Of a stretch of DNA of 36,033 nucleotides, positions 1 through 9,669 are shown in pieces (positions within the stretch are counted from its first letter, which is position 1; each line of letters begins with the position of its first letter). The translations under genes were made by a program, and so were the position numbers. Location of the stretch: assembly GCA_036723735.1 (NCBI GenBank), contig DAIMGT010000038.1, positions 1-36,033 of the forward strand. Direction: 5' to 3'. The notes below the pieces were generated by a model. The model was not told the origin of the DNA. It did not search any database and saw only the letters and a list, made by a program, of their open reading frames with translations. Source of the DNA: UBA4656 sp002405525 (GTDB taxonomy: Bacteria; Pseudomonadota; Gammaproteobacteria; Xanthomonadales; Ahniellaceae).

Positions 1-2
1 AC

Positions 3-638
3 CCGCCGCGCACCTTCGACGCCACCGAGGCGGCGCGCATGGCGCTCAGTTGCGTGTACCGCAGCGGGCAGCGCTTCGGCGTCGGGCATCTGACCGACAT
101 CCTGCGCGGCGAGCAGACCGAGCGCATCGCGTCCTTCGGTCACGACCGCCTGACGACCTTCGGCATCGGGCGCGCGCTGGACGAGCGGCGCTGGAAGGGC
201 GTGTTCCGGCAGCTGCTCGCGCTGGGCCTGCTGGAGACCGATCCCGACGGCCATGGCTCGCTGCGCCTGACCGAGGCCAGCCGGCCGGTGCTGCGCGGCG
301 AAGCGCCGGTGCGGCTGCGCGAGGAAGCAGCCCCGGTCGCCGGTGGCCGGCGGCGCGGCAAATCGACGGCGCCAGGCGAGACCGCGGTCGCGCCGGCCGA
401 CGATCCGCTGTTCGAGGCGCTGCGTGCCCTGCGCGCGCGGCTGGCGCGCGAGCAGAACGTGCCCGCCTACGTGATCTTCCACGACAGCACGCTGCGCGCG
501 GTCGCCACGCTGCGCCCGCGCGACCGCCAAGCGCTCGCCGGCGTGCCCGGCATCGGCGGCGCCAAGCTCGATCGCTATGCCGACGGGCTGCTGTCGGTGG
601 TGCGCGAGCACGCCGACGCGGCGGCGAGCACGGCATGA
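3..638 (+). CDS. recQ: ATP-dependent DNA helicase RecQ, C-terminal part (5' end outside window)
   Basis: The frame is open from the first base of the window, so this is the 3' part of a longer gene. The visible 211 or so residues begin with PPRTFDATEAARMAL, match the RecQ C-terminal winged-helix (RQC) region over roughly the first 100 residues (ALSCVYRSGQRFGVGHL is typical), pass through a basic Ala/Pro-rich linker, and end in an HRDC domain (from about DPLFEALRALR to GIGGAKLDRYADGLL). RecQ is a 3'-5' helicase of recombinational repair; the helicase core lies upstream and cannot be inspected. The stop codon overlaps the start of the next gene (ATGA), which suggests translational coupling. The family assignment is secure. 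Confidence 0.93.
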   Translation, partial: PPRTFDATEAARMALSCVYRSGQRFGVGHLTDILRGEQTERIASFGHDRLTTFGIGRALDERRWKGVFRQLLALGLLETDPDGHGSLRLTEASRPVLRGEAPVRLREEAAPVAGGRRRGKSTAPGETAVAPADDPLFEALRALRARLAREQNVPAYVIFHDSTLRAVATLRPRDRQALAGVPGIGGAKLDRYADGLLSVVREHADAAASTA

Positions 639-1435
639 GGACCACCGCGGCCCGCCGCGTCGCCGCGCTGGGCGCGCTGTTCCTGCTCACGGCCGCGCCG
701 GCGCAGGCGTGGGGCCCGCTGGGCCACCAGACGGTTGGCGAGATCGCCGCCCGGCACCTGTCGCCGCAGGCGCACGCGATGGTCGAAGACCTGCTCGGCG
801 ACCGTGCCGGCCCCGCGCTGCGCGAGGCATCGACCTGGGCCGACGACCTGCGCGCGGCCGAAGGGATGGGCATCACCGGCCCCTTTCACTACGTCAACTT
901 CCCGCGCGCGTCCTGCACCTACGTGGCGCGGCGCGACTGCCCCGGCGGGCGCTGCGTGGTCGCCGCGATGTCCCGCTTTGCCGCGCAACTGCGCGACGGC
1001 GACACCCGCGAGGCGCGGGCCGACGGACTGAAGTGGGTCCTGCACCTGGTCGCCGACCTGCACCAGCCGCTGCACGCCGGCCACGCCGACGACCGCGGCG
1101 GCAACGACTTCCAGGTGCGCTGGGAGGGCGAAGGCACCAACCTCCACGCCCTCCTCGACACCGGCCTGCTGCGTGCCCCGGGCCGCCGTCCCGTGCCCTT
1201 CGCCGGCGATCTGCTGGAGCGCCTGCACGCGCCCGACGATTCCACGGCTCGCTGGTCCGACGATGCCCCGATCCGCTGGGCCGAGGAATCCTGCCGCCTG
1301 GTGCCCTCGGTGTACCCGCAATCGCCGCGCATCGACCGCGCCTACGCCGCCCGCACCCGTGCCCTGCTGGAGCAGCGCCTGCTGCTGGCCGGCCTGCGGC
1401 TCGCGGCCCTGCTCGACGAAGCGGCCAGGCGCTGA
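635..1435 (+). CDS. Secreted S1/P1-type zinc nuclease
   Basis: This 266-residue protein has a signal peptide (MRTTAARR, a hydrophobic core, then APAQA) that should be cut just before Trp, giving mature N-terminus WGPLGHQ. In the S1/P1 nuclease family the N-terminal Trp itself binds zinc. The other expected ligands are also visible: His of GHQTVGEIA, Asp of STWADDL, His of FHYVNF, the LHLVADLHQPLH cluster and NLHALLD. Such enzymes cut single-stranded DNA and RNA and release 3'-nucleotides, here presumably in the periplasm or outside the cell for nucleotide scavenging. The ATG overlaps the recQ stop. The substrate range cannot be read from sequence. Confidence 0.9.
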   Translation: MRTTAARRVAALGALFLLTAAPAQAWGPLGHQTVGEIAARHLSPQAHAMVEDLLGDRAGPALREASTWADDLRAAEGMGITGPFHYVNFPRASCTYVARRDCPGGRCVVAAMSRFAAQLRDGDTREARADGLKWVLHLVADLHQPLHAGHADDRGGNDFQVRWEGEGTNLHALLDTGLLRAPGRRPVPFAGDLLERLHAPDDSTARWSDDAPIRWAEESCRLVPSVYPQSPRIDRAYAARTRALLEQRLLLAGLRLAALLDEAARR

Positions 1436-1470
1436 AGCGGCCGCCTGCGCCGGCGCGCCGCCGGGGTCGA

Positions 1471-1512
1471 TTGACCTCGGGCAACACCTTCACGTCCGCC
1501 CGCCGCCAGACT
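1471..1512 (+). promoter_or_regulatory. Candidate FNR/Anr-dependent promoter of the cco operon
   Basis: TTGACctcgGGCAA at 1471-1484 resembles the FNR/Anr box TTGAT-N4-ATCAA: the first half-site differs at one base and the second at two. CAGACT at 1507-1512 is a weak -10 (three of six consensus bases). A start site about 7 bp further on, near 1519, puts the box centre (1477.5) at -41.5, the standard class II activator position. An Fnr homologue with an intact recognition helix is encoded at 10443-11234. The promoter is inferred from these matches. Confidence 0.5.
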
Positions 1513-1543
1513 GGCCCCCGCACGTTTCCGGTGGGGACCACGC

Positions 1544-2971
1544 ATGTCGAGCGCAAGCGAGTACTACGACGACCACGTCGTCAAGCAGTTCACGGTGATG
1601 ACGGTCGTCTGGGGCATCGTCGGGATGCTGGTCGGCGTGATCATCGCCGCCCAGTTGTACTGGCCGGACCTGCTCGGGGGCATCCCCTGGCTGTCCTACG
1701 GCCGGCTGCGGCCGCTGCACACCAACGCCGTGATCTTCGCCTTCGGCGGCTGCGGCATCTTCGCTACCTCGTACTACATCGTGCAGCGCACCTGCCACGC
1801 GAAGCTGTTCGCGCCGAAGCTGGCGTGGTTCACCTTCTGGGGCTGGCAGGCGATCATCGTCGCCGCGGCCATCACCCTGCCGCTGGGCCTGACCCAGGGC
1901 AAGGAGTACGCCGAACTCGAATGGCCGATCGACCTCGCGATCACCGCGGTGTGGGTCGCCTACGGCATCGTGTTCTTCGGCACCATCGTCAAGCGCCAGG
2001 TCAAGCACATCTACGTGGCGAACTGGTTCTTCGCCGCCTTCATCATCACCATCGCGATCCTGCACATCGTCAACAGCCTCGCGATCCCGGCCGGCGCGCT
2101 GAAGAGCTACTCGCTGTACTCCGGCGCGGTGGATGCCATGGTGCAGTGGTGGTACGGCCACAACGCGGTGGGCTTCTTCCTGACCGCGGCCTTCCTCGGG
2201 ATGATGTACTACTTCATCCCCAAGCAGGCGGGCCGGCCCGTCTACTCCTACCGACTGTCGGTGGTCCACTTCTGGGCCCTGATCTCGATCTACATGTGGG
2301 CGGGCCCGCACCACCTGCTCTACACCGCCCTGCCCGACTGGGCGCAGTCGCTGGGCATGGTGTTCTCGCTGATCCTGATCGCGCCGTCCTGGGGCGGCAT
2401 GATCAACGGCATCATGACCCTGTCCGGCGCGTGGGACAAGCTGCGCACCGACCCGATCATCAAGTTCATGGTGGTGTCGCTGTCGTTCTACGGCATGAGC
2501 ACGTTCGAGGGGCCGATGATGTCGATCAAGACGGTCAACTCGCTCAGCCACTACACGGACTGGACGATCGGCCACGTGCACTCCGGCGCGCTCGGCTGGG
2601 TGGCGATGATCACCGTTGGCTGCGTGTACTCGCTGCTGCCGCGCCTGCTGCAGCTGCCGAGCATGTACTCGACCCGGCTGATCGAGCAGCACTTCTGGGT
2701 GCACACCATCGGCGTGGTGCTGTACATCGCCTCGATGTGGATCTCGGGCGTGATGCAGGGCCTGATGTGGCGCGCCACCAACGCCGACGGCACGCTGACC
2801 TACACCTTCGTGGAGGCGCTGAAGGCGACCTATCCCTACTACCTCGGCCGCCTCGCCGGCGGGGTCCTGGTGCTGATCGGCATGTTCATCATGGCCTGGA
2901 ACGTGTGGAAGACGCTGGCCATGGCGCGCAAGGCCGAACCGATCGCCGTGCCCGCCCCCGCGCACGCCTGA
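1544..2971 (+). CDS. ccoN: cbb3-type cytochrome c oxidase subunit I
   Basis: Catalytic subunit of the high-affinity cbb3 oxidase of the inner membrane, reducing O2 to water while pumping protons. The 475-residue product is full length with about 12 membrane helices. All metal ligands are present: His59 and His346 (low-spin haem b), His344 (haem b3), and His206, His256 and His257 (CuB). Tyr250 lies 44 residues after His206, the spacing of the cross-linked His-Tyr pair in the Pseudomonas stutzeri enzyme (207/251), and FEGP keeps the conserved Glu. The ATG follows a GGTGGGGA ribosome-binding stretch. It is the first gene of a co-directional run to 10421 and probably starts at the FNR-type promoter upstream. 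Confidence 0.98.
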   Translation: MSSASEYYDDHVVKQFTVMTVVWGIVGMLVGVIIAAQLYWPDLLGGIPWLSYGRLRPLHTNAVIFAFGGCGIFATSYYIVQRTCHAKLFAPKLAWFTFWGWQAIIVAAAITLPLGLTQGKEYAELEWPIDLAITAVWVAYGIVFFGTIVKRQVKHIYVANWFFAAFIITIAILHIVNSLAIPAGALKSYSLYSGAVDAMVQWWYGHNAVGFFLTAAFLGMMYYFIPKQAGRPVYSYRLSVVHFWALISIYMWAGPHHLLYTALPDWAQSLGMVFSLILIAPSWGGMINGIMTLSGAWDKLRTDPIIKFMVVSLSFYGMSTFEGPMMSIKTVNSLSHYTDWTIGHVHSGALGWVAMITVGCVYSLLPRLLQLPSMYSTRLIEQHFWVHTIGVVLYIASMWISGVMQGLMWRATNADGTLTYTFVEALKATYPYYLGRLAGGVLVLIGMFIMAWNVWKTLAMARKAEPIAVPAPAHA

Positions 2972-2987
2972 GCCGGAGCCCAAGACC

Positions 2988-3662
2988 ATGCAACACGACA
3001 AGATCGAGAAGAACGTCGGCCTGATGGGCGTGCTGGTGGCGATCGTGGTCGCCATCGGCGGCATCGTCGAGATCGTGCCGCTGATGTTCCAGGCGCAGGT
3101 GGTCCAGCCGCTGCCGGGGCAGAAGCCCTACCCGGCACTGGAACTGGCCGGCCGCGACGTCTACCTGCGCGAGGGCTGCTACGGCTGCCACTCGCAGATG
3201 GTGCGCACGCTGCGCTTCGAGACCGAACGCTACGGCCACTACTCGCTGGCGGCGGAGTCGGTGTACGACCATCCCTTCCAGTGGGGGTCCAAGCGCACCG
3301 GTCCCGACCTGGCGCGGGTCGGCGGCCGCTACAGCGACGACTGGCACCGCGTGCACCTGATCAACCCGCGTGACGTGGTGCCGGAGTCGAACATGCCGGC
3401 CTACCCTTGGCTGCTGGAGCGGCGGGTCGACGCGGCGACGCTCGCCGACCACATGTCGGCGCTTCGTACGATCGGCGTGCCCTACACCGACGACGACCTG
3501 GCCGGCATCCCCGCCGCGGTGCGCGGCAAGACCGAAATGGACGCGGTGATCGCCTACCTGCAGGGCCTCGGCCGCCATGCGCCCCGGCGCGGTTCGAGCG
3601 CGCCGCCGGAAACCGCGCAGCTCGACGGCGGCGGCTCCGCGTCCGGCGCCGCGCCGGAGTGA
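2988..3662 (+). CDS. ccoO: cbb3-type cytochrome c oxidase subunit II (monohaem)
   Basis: Membrane-anchored monohaem cytochrome c subunit that passes electrons from CcoP to CcoN. Residues 9-33 form one N-terminal membrane helix, followed by a periplasmic domain with the covalent haem motif C64-Y-G-C67-H68 in REGCYGCHSQMVRTL. The stretch EKYGHYS-like TERYGHYSLAAES, WGSKRTGPDLARVGGRYSDDWH and the haem-ligand methionine region PESNMPAYPWL are typical of CcoO. Length (224 residues) is normal. The C-terminal 25 residues are Ser/Gly/Pro-rich and probably disordered. It starts 16 bp after ccoN. Confidence 0.97.
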   Translation: MQHDKIEKNVGLMGVLVAIVVAIGGIVEIVPLMFQAQVVQPLPGQKPYPALELAGRDVYLREGCYGCHSQMVRTLRFETERYGHYSLAAESVYDHPFQWGSKRTGPDLARVGGRYSDDWHRVHLINPRDVVPESNMPAYPWLLERRVDAATLADHMSALRTIGVPYTDDDLAGIPAAVRGKTEMDAVIAYLQGLGRHAPRRGSSAPPETAQLDGGGSASGAAPE

Positions 3663-3672
3663 GGTGATGACC

Positions 3673-3825
3673 ATGGATCTCGGCACCCTGTCCGGCATCG
3701 CCACCGCGCTGCTCATGGCCGCCTTCATCGGCGTCGTGATCTGGGCCTGGAGCACCAAGCGCAAGACCGACTTCGACGAAGCCGCGCGCCTCCCCCTGAA
3801 GGAGCGCGGCGAGGACCAGCCATGA
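3673..3825 (+). CDS. ccoQ: cbb3 oxidase small subunit CcoQ (component IV)
   Basis: A 50-residue single-helix protein: MDLGTLSGIATALLMAAF, then IGVVIWAWSTKRK and an acidic tail (DFDEAARLPLKERGEDQP). This is the usual CcoQ layout of a membrane helix followed by a short cytoplasmic tail; the family stabilises the assembled cbb3 complex. I chose ATG 3673 because GAGG at 3661-3664 then has an 8-base spacing. An in-frame ATG at 3667 adds Met-Thr but is too close to that site. It lies between ccoO and ccoP, overlaps ccoP by ATGA, and would be missed by a minimum-length filter. Confidence 0.9.
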   Translation: MDLGTLSGIATALLMAAFIGVVIWAWSTKRKTDFDEAARLPLKERGEDQP

Positions 3826-4751
3826 GTACCCAATGGACCCTGTTCATCGCCATCCTGACGATCGCCAACATCGTCGCCTGCTTCTGGCTGCTGTGGTGGA
3901 CGCGCAAGAAGCGCCCGCCCGGGCAGACCGGCGACACGCCGACCTCGACCACCGGCCACACCTGGGACGACGACCTGCAGGAGTACAACAAGCCGCTGCC
4001 GAAGTGGTGGTTGAACCTCTTCTACGCATCCATCGTGTTCAGCGTCGGCTACCTGATCGTGTTCCCGGGGCTCGGCGACTTCGCCGGTACCCGCGGCTGG
4101 TCGAGCGCCGCCCAGCACGATGCCGACGCCGCCGCCGCCGAGGGGAAACTGCGCGCGCTCTACGCCCGTTTCGACGGCATCCCGGTGCAGGAACTGGCGA
4201 CCAATGCCGATGCGGTCGCGCTCGGGCGTTCGGTGTTCGCGAACCACTGCGCGCAGTGCCACGGCTCGGACGCGCGTGGCGCCCGCGGGTTTCCCAACCT
4301 GACCGACGACGACTGGATCTGGGGCGGCGAGCCCGAGGCGGTGCTGGCCAGCGTCAAGGGTGGCCGCCAGGCGGTGATGCCGCCGTGGGGCCCGGTGCTG
4401 GGCGAACAGGGCGTGACCGAGGTGGCGACCTACGTGCTGTCGCTGTCGGGCCAGCAGGCCGACCCCGCGCTCGCGGCGGCCGGCAAGGCTCGCTACGACA
4501 CCCTCTGCATCGCCTGCCACGGCCCGCAGGGCAAGGGCAACCCGCTGCTCGGCGCGCCGAACCTGACCGATGACGTGTGGCTGTACGGCTCCGACTTCGC
4601 CACCCTCAGCGAGGGCGTGCGCAACGGCCGCAACGGGGTGATGCCGGCGCAGGTGCCGATCATCGGCGCCGAGCGCTCGCGGTTGGCCGCCGCCTGGGTG
4701 CTGGCGCAGTCCCGCGGCGCGCCGTCCGGCGCCGCCGGCGGCGCGCGCTGA
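3822..4751 (+). CDS. ccoP: cbb3-type cytochrome c oxidase subunit III (dihaem)
   Basis: Dihaem cytochrome c subunit, the entry point for electrons. The 309-residue protein has two N-terminal membrane segments (about 5-27 and 63-82), with the CcoP-type sequence HTWDDDLQEYNKPLPKWW between them. The periplasmic part carries two cytochrome c domains with motifs C143-A-Q-C-H147 and C229-I-A-C-H233. The likely axial methionines are in AVMPPWG (Met186) and NGVMPAQ (Met274). Start overlaps the ccoQ stop (ATGA). Length and domain order are normal for the family. Confidence 0.97.
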   Translation: MSTQWTLFIAILTIANIVACFWLLWWTRKKRPPGQTGDTPTSTTGHTWDDDLQEYNKPLPKWWLNLFYASIVFSVGYLIVFPGLGDFAGTRGWSSAAQHDADAAAAEGKLRALYARFDGIPVQELATNADAVALGRSVFANHCAQCHGSDARGARGFPNLTDDDWIWGGEPEAVLASVKGGRQAVMPPWGPVLGEQGVTEVATYVLSLSGQQADPALAAAGKARYDTLCIACHGPQGKGNPLLGAPNLTDDVWLYGSDFATLSEGVRNGRNGVMPAQVPIIGAERSRLAAAWVLAQSRGAPSGAAGGAR

Positions 4752-4770
4752 GCCGGCGGGGCGGGCATCC

Positions 4771-5097
4771 ATGCGACACGAACCGCCCCCGAGCTCCCGT
4801 GCAGCGCCCGCCCTCGAGCGCTTCGACCCTCCGCCCCGGCCGCTCGCGCAGCGGCTCGGGGCCATCCTGTGGCCGAGCTTCTTCGCCGCGGGCGTGGCGA
4901 CCATGGTGTTTTTCGCCGTGGTCGACCCCGAGGACCTGAACCACATCGCGTGGGCCGACCTGCGGCTGAGCCGCGAGGCCGGCTACACGCTCGGGTTCTT
5001 CATGTTCTGGCTGTGCACCGCCTCAGCCAGCCTGTTCACCTGGATCCTGCTGCGCCCCGGCAGCCGCTTCAACGCGCCGCTGCCGCCGGAGGACTGA
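4771..5097 (+). CDS. Small two-helix membrane protein between ccoP and ccoG, function unknown
   Basis: A 108-residue protein with a Pro/Arg-rich N-terminus (RHEPPPSSRAAPALERFDPP), two hydrophobic segments (about 30-50, ILWPSFFAAGVATMVFFAVV, and about 72-93, GFFMFWLCTASASLFTWILL) and a short tail ending LPPED. The loop between them (DPEDLNHIAWADLRLSREAGY) is acidic. I do not recognise a named family. It starts 19 bp after ccoP and ends just before ccoG, which uses the GGAGG inside its last codons as ribosome-binding site. That placement suggests co-expression and a role in cbb3 assembly or stability. Codon use and GC content match the neighbours, so it looks like a real gene. Confidence 0.8.
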   Translation: MRHEPPPSSRAAPALERFDPPPRPLAQRLGAILWPSFFAAGVATMVFFAVVDPEDLNHIAWADLRLSREAGYTLGFFMFWLCTASASLFTWILLRPGSRFNAPLPPED

Positions 5098-5098
5098 G

Positions 5099-6547
<1,449 letters not shown>

Positions 6548-6558
6548 GCCTGCCTCGC

Positions 6559-7062
6559 ATGGACATCCCGATGCCCCGCTCCTGGTACCGCGAACCGATG
6601 GTCTGGCTGGTGATCGCGATTCCGCTCGCGACCATCCCGGCCGGGCTCACCACGCTGTGGCTGGCCGCCCGCGACCCGGCCTCGGTCGCCAGCGCGGACG
6701 ACGCCGCGCGGCGCGTCGGCCAGATGCAGTTCGCCGATGTCGCAGCCGACCTGGAGGCGGCGCGCCGCGGGCTGCGCGGCCACGCCCAGGTGCAGGCGGA
6801 CCGCAGGCGGGTCGAGGTGCGCGTCGCCACGGTCGACGGCGACGCACTGACCCTGCACCTGCGGCACGCCAGTGACCCGCTTCGGGACCAGCGAGTGCCG
6901 CTGGAGGCGCTGGGCGACGGGCGCTGGGTGGCCCGCGTCGCGCCGCTCGGCCACGACGCATGGAACGCGCGCGGCGAGTCCTCGGCCGGCTGGCGGCTGG
7001 CGGGACGCATCGAAGACGACGCCCCGGCGTTCGACCTCGTGCCGGCGGTAGGCCCGGGCTGA
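6559..7062 (+). CDS. ccoH: FixH family protein CcoH
   Basis: A 167-residue single-pass membrane protein: membrane helix at about 13-35 (VWLVIAIPLATIPAGLTTLWL), then a periplasmic FixH-type beta domain. CcoH/FixH is required for stable cbb3 assembly and may act together with the CcoI copper pump. Placement between ccoG and ccoI, 11 bp after the former and 4 bp before the latter, is the classic ccoGHIS order. No good ribosome-binding site is seen. ATG 6571 is an alternative start four codons downstream. Sequence conservation in this family is low, so the call rests on topology and context. Confidence 0.88.
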   Translation: MDIPMPRSWYREPMVWLVIAIPLATIPAGLTTLWLAARDPASVASADDAARRVGQMQFADVAADLEAARRGLRGHAQVQADRRRVEVRVATVDGDALTLHLRHASDPLRDQRVPLEALGDGRWVARVAPLGHDAWNARGESSAGWRLAGRIEDDAPAFDLVPAVGPG

Positions 7063-7066
7063 GGCG

Positions 7067-9496
7067 ATGGCCGCGGACGGCGAGACCTGCTTCCACTGCC
7101 TTGAGCCGCTGCCGGCCCGCGGGCGGCGGGCGGCCGAGTTCGACGGCGCGCCGCGCGATTTCTGCTGCGCCGGCTGCGAGGCCGCCGCGCTGCTGATCCG
7201 CGACGCCGGCCTGCTCGACTACTACCGCGTGCGCAGCGCGCCGGCGCGCCGCGCCGACGACGCGACTGCGGACTGGTCGACGTGGGACGGCGAGGCGGTG
7301 CAGGCCGCACACTCCCGCGCGATCGATCGCGGACGCGAGATCACGGTGCTGGTCGAAGGCATCCGCTGCGCGGCCTGCGCGTGGCTGATCGAGCACGCCC
7401 TGGGCCGCGAGCCGGGCGTGCTCGAGGTGCGGGTGAATCCCTCCACCGGACGCGCGACGGTCGCCTGGGACCCGGCGGTGACGCGGCTCGGTGCCGTGCT
7501 GGCGCGGCTGGCGCGGCTGGGCTACTTGCCGCACCTGCCGGGCGCCGACGACGCAGCCGCCACCAGGGAGCGCCGCCGCGCGCTGAAGCGACTGGTGGTG
7601 GCGGGGCTCGGCATGATGCAGGGCATGATGTTCGCCGAGGCGCTCTACTTCGGCGACGGCGGCGGCATGGACCTCGCCACCCGCGACTTCTTCCGCTGGA
7701 TCGGACTGTCGGTCGCCACCCCGGTGGTGTTTTATGCAGGCTGGCCGTTCCTGCGCGGGGCATGGATCGAATGGCGCCAGCGCCGACCCGCCATGGACCT
7801 GCTGGTGGCGACCACGATCCTGGTCGCGTGGCTGGCCAGCGTCGTCGAGACGCTGCGCGGCGGCCCGGCGGTGTACTTCGACTCTGCGGTGATGTTCGTC
7901 TTCCTCCTTCTCGCCACCCGGCACCTCGAGCAGGCCGCACGACGGCGCGCGAACGCAGCGGTCGAGGTCCTCGCGCGCGCGCAGCCGCAGACGGCGCGAC
8001 GCATCGGCGCCGATGGCGCGACCGGCGAGGTGCCGGTCCACGCCCTGCGCGCCGGCGACGTGGTGCGCGTGCGCCCCGGCGAGGCGGTGCCCGCCGACGG
8101 CGTGCTGCTGGCCGAGGCCGGAGCCTTCGACGAGGCCCTGCTCACCGGCGAATCGCGTCCGGTGGTGCGCCGCGCCGGAGAGGCGGTGTTCGCCGGCAGC
8201 GTGTGCGTGGACTCCCCGACCGACGTGCGCGTGGCGCGCACCGGTGCCGAGACCACGCTGGCGCAGATCGTGCGCTTGGTCGAACGCGCGCAGTCCTCGC
8301 GGCCGCGGATCGCGCTGGTCGCCGACCGCATCGCCTCGCGCTTCGTGGTGGTCCTGTTCGGCGCCACCGCACTGGTCGCCGGTGCCTGGCTGGCGATAGA
8401 CCCTTCGCAGGCGCTGCCCATCGCGCTGGCCGTGCTGGCGGTGAGTTGCCCCTGCGCGCTGTCGCTGGCGGTGCCGGCCGGTCTCGCAGCCACCCACGCG
8501 CGTCTGGCGCGCGAAGGCCTGCTCGTGCTGCGTCCCGACGCGCTGGAGACGCTGGCCGCGATCGACACCGTGGTGCTCGACAAGACCGGCACGTTGACTA
8601 CCGGCCGCATGCGGCTGACCGGCGTGCGCCTGCTGCGCGAGGTGCCGCGCGAGCGCGTGCTGGCCGTCGCCGCCGCACTGGAGTGCGACAGCCTGCATCC
8701 GGCCGCCTCCGCGCTGCGCGGCTTCGCCGACGAAAACGTGGTGGCGACCGGCGTGCGAGCGGTCGCGGGGGCGGGCGTCGAAGGCACGATCGACGGTGAG
8801 ACGTGGCGCATCGGCAGCGCCGCCTTCGCCGCCGGCGCGATCGACGACGAGGGCGGCGTATGGCTCGCCGACGCGCGAGGCGCGGTCGCTCGCCTCGATC
8901 TCGGGGACGAGATCCGGCACGACGCCGCGGCGGCACTGGCGGCGCTGCGGGCGCTGGGTGTCGACCTGCAGGTGCTGTCGGGCGACGCGCCCGGCCCGGT
9001 CGGCGAAGTCGCCGCGCGGGTCGGTATCGGCCGCTGGCAGGCGCGCCGGGCCCCGCAGGACAAGCTTGCCGCGATCCGCGCGCTGCAGGCCGGCGGCCGC
9101 CGGGTCGCGATGGTCGGCGACGGCATCAACGACGCCGCCGTGCTCGCCGGCGCGGACGTGTCGGTTGCGATGGCCGAGGGCGCTGCGCTGGCGCACGCCG
9201 CGGCCGACGTGGTGCTTGCCGCGCCGCGGCGCGGCGCGCTGCCGGTGCTGCTGGCGGCGGCCCGCGACACCCAGCGCATCGCGCGGCAAAACCTCGGCTG
9301 GGCAGCAGGCTACAATGCGATCGGCCTGTTGCTGGCCGCCTTCGGCTGGGTGCCGCCGTGGGCGGCGGCGATCGGCATGTCCGTGTCCTCGCTGGCGGTG
9401 ACGCTCAATGCGCTGCGGCTGGCCGCTCCGGGGCGCGCGGCGCGCTCCGAACGCTGGGCGCCGCGCGCCGAACCGATCGCGGAGGCCACCCGATGA
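7067..9496 (+). CDS. ccoI: Copper-translocating P-type ATPase CcoI (FixI)
   Basis: P1B-type ATPase exporting Cu(I) to the periplasmic face for cbb3 assembly. The 809-residue product has the CcoI-type Cys-rich N-terminus (Cys8, Cys11, Cys33, Cys34, Cys37), an HMA domain with GIRCAAC (Cys101, Cys104), and then the P-type core: TGES near 359, the membrane metal motif CPCALS near 460, the phosphorylated DKTGT with Asp505, and GDGINDA near 684. Membrane helices lie on both sides of these. The stop overlaps the ccoS start (ATGA). The extra N-terminal cysteines separate CcoI from CopA-type exporters. Confidence 0.96.
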   Translation: MAADGETCFHCLEPLPARGRRAAEFDGAPRDFCCAGCEAAALLIRDAGLLDYYRVRSAPARRADDATADWSTWDGEAVQAAHSRAIDRGREITVLVEGIRCAACAWLIEHALGREPGVLEVRVNPSTGRATVAWDPAVTRLGAVLARLARLGYLPHLPGADDAAATRERRRALKRLVVAGLGMMQGMMFAEALYFGDGGGMDLATRDFFRWIGLSVATPVVFYAGWPFLRGAWIEWRQRRPAMDLLVATTILVAWLASVVETLRGGPAVYFDSAVMFVFLLLATRHLEQAARRRANAAVEVLARAQPQTARRIGADGATGEVPVHALRAGDVVRVRPGEAVPADGVLLAEAGAFDEALLTGESRPVVRRAGEAVFAGSVCVDSPTDVRVARTGAETTLAQIVRLVERAQSSRPRIALVADRIASRFVVVLFGATALVAGAWLAIDPSQALPIALAVLAVSCPCALSLAVPAGLAATHARLAREGLLVLRPDALETLAAIDTVVLDKTGTLTTGRMRLTGVRLLREVPRERVLAVAAALECDSLHPAASALRGFADENVVATGVRAVAGAGVEGTIDGETWRIGSAAFAAGAIDDEGGVWLADARGAVARLDLGDEIRHDAAAALAALRALGVDLQVLSGDAPGPVGEVAARVGIGRWQARRAPQDKLAAIRALQAGGRRVAMVGDGINDAAVLAGADVSVAMAEGAALAHAAADVVLAAPRRGALPVLLAAARDTQRIARQNLGWAAGYNAIGLLLAAFGWVPPWAAAIGMSVSSLAVTLNALRLAAPGRAARSERWAPRAEPIAEATR

Positions 9497-9669
9497 GCAT
9501 CCTCGGCATCCTGGTTCCGATCAGTCTGGTGCTGGTCGGCATCGCGGTCTGGGCCTTCTTCCGGGCCGCGGACGGCGGTCAGTTCGACGACCTCGACTCG
9601 CCGGCGATCCATGCGATCCTCGACGACGAGCCGCGGGTGCCCGGCCCGCCGCGCGAGCCGCCGCCATGA
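9493..9669 (+). CDS. ccoS: cbb3 oxidase maturation protein CcoS
   Basis: A 58-residue protein with one N-terminal helix (SILGILVPISLVLVGIAVWAF) followed by FRAADGGQFDDLDSPAIHAIL, the CcoS signature of Gly-Gln-Phe-Asp-Asp-Leu. CcoS is needed for cofactor insertion into the cbb3 complex. It overlaps ccoI at its start and the next gene at its end (both ATGA). Shorter than most gene-calling cut-offs, but the conserved motif and gene order make it secure. The tail is Pro-rich (PGPPREPPP). Confidence 0.93.
   Translation: MSILGILVPISLVLVGIAVWAFFRAADGGQFDDLDSPAIHAILDDEPRVPGPPREPPP

Noticed and set aside
6647..9289. A long minus-strand reading frame opposite ccoH/ccoI
   Set aside because: Shadow of the P-type ATPase; no conserved motif and biased to His, Arg, Gly and Ala.
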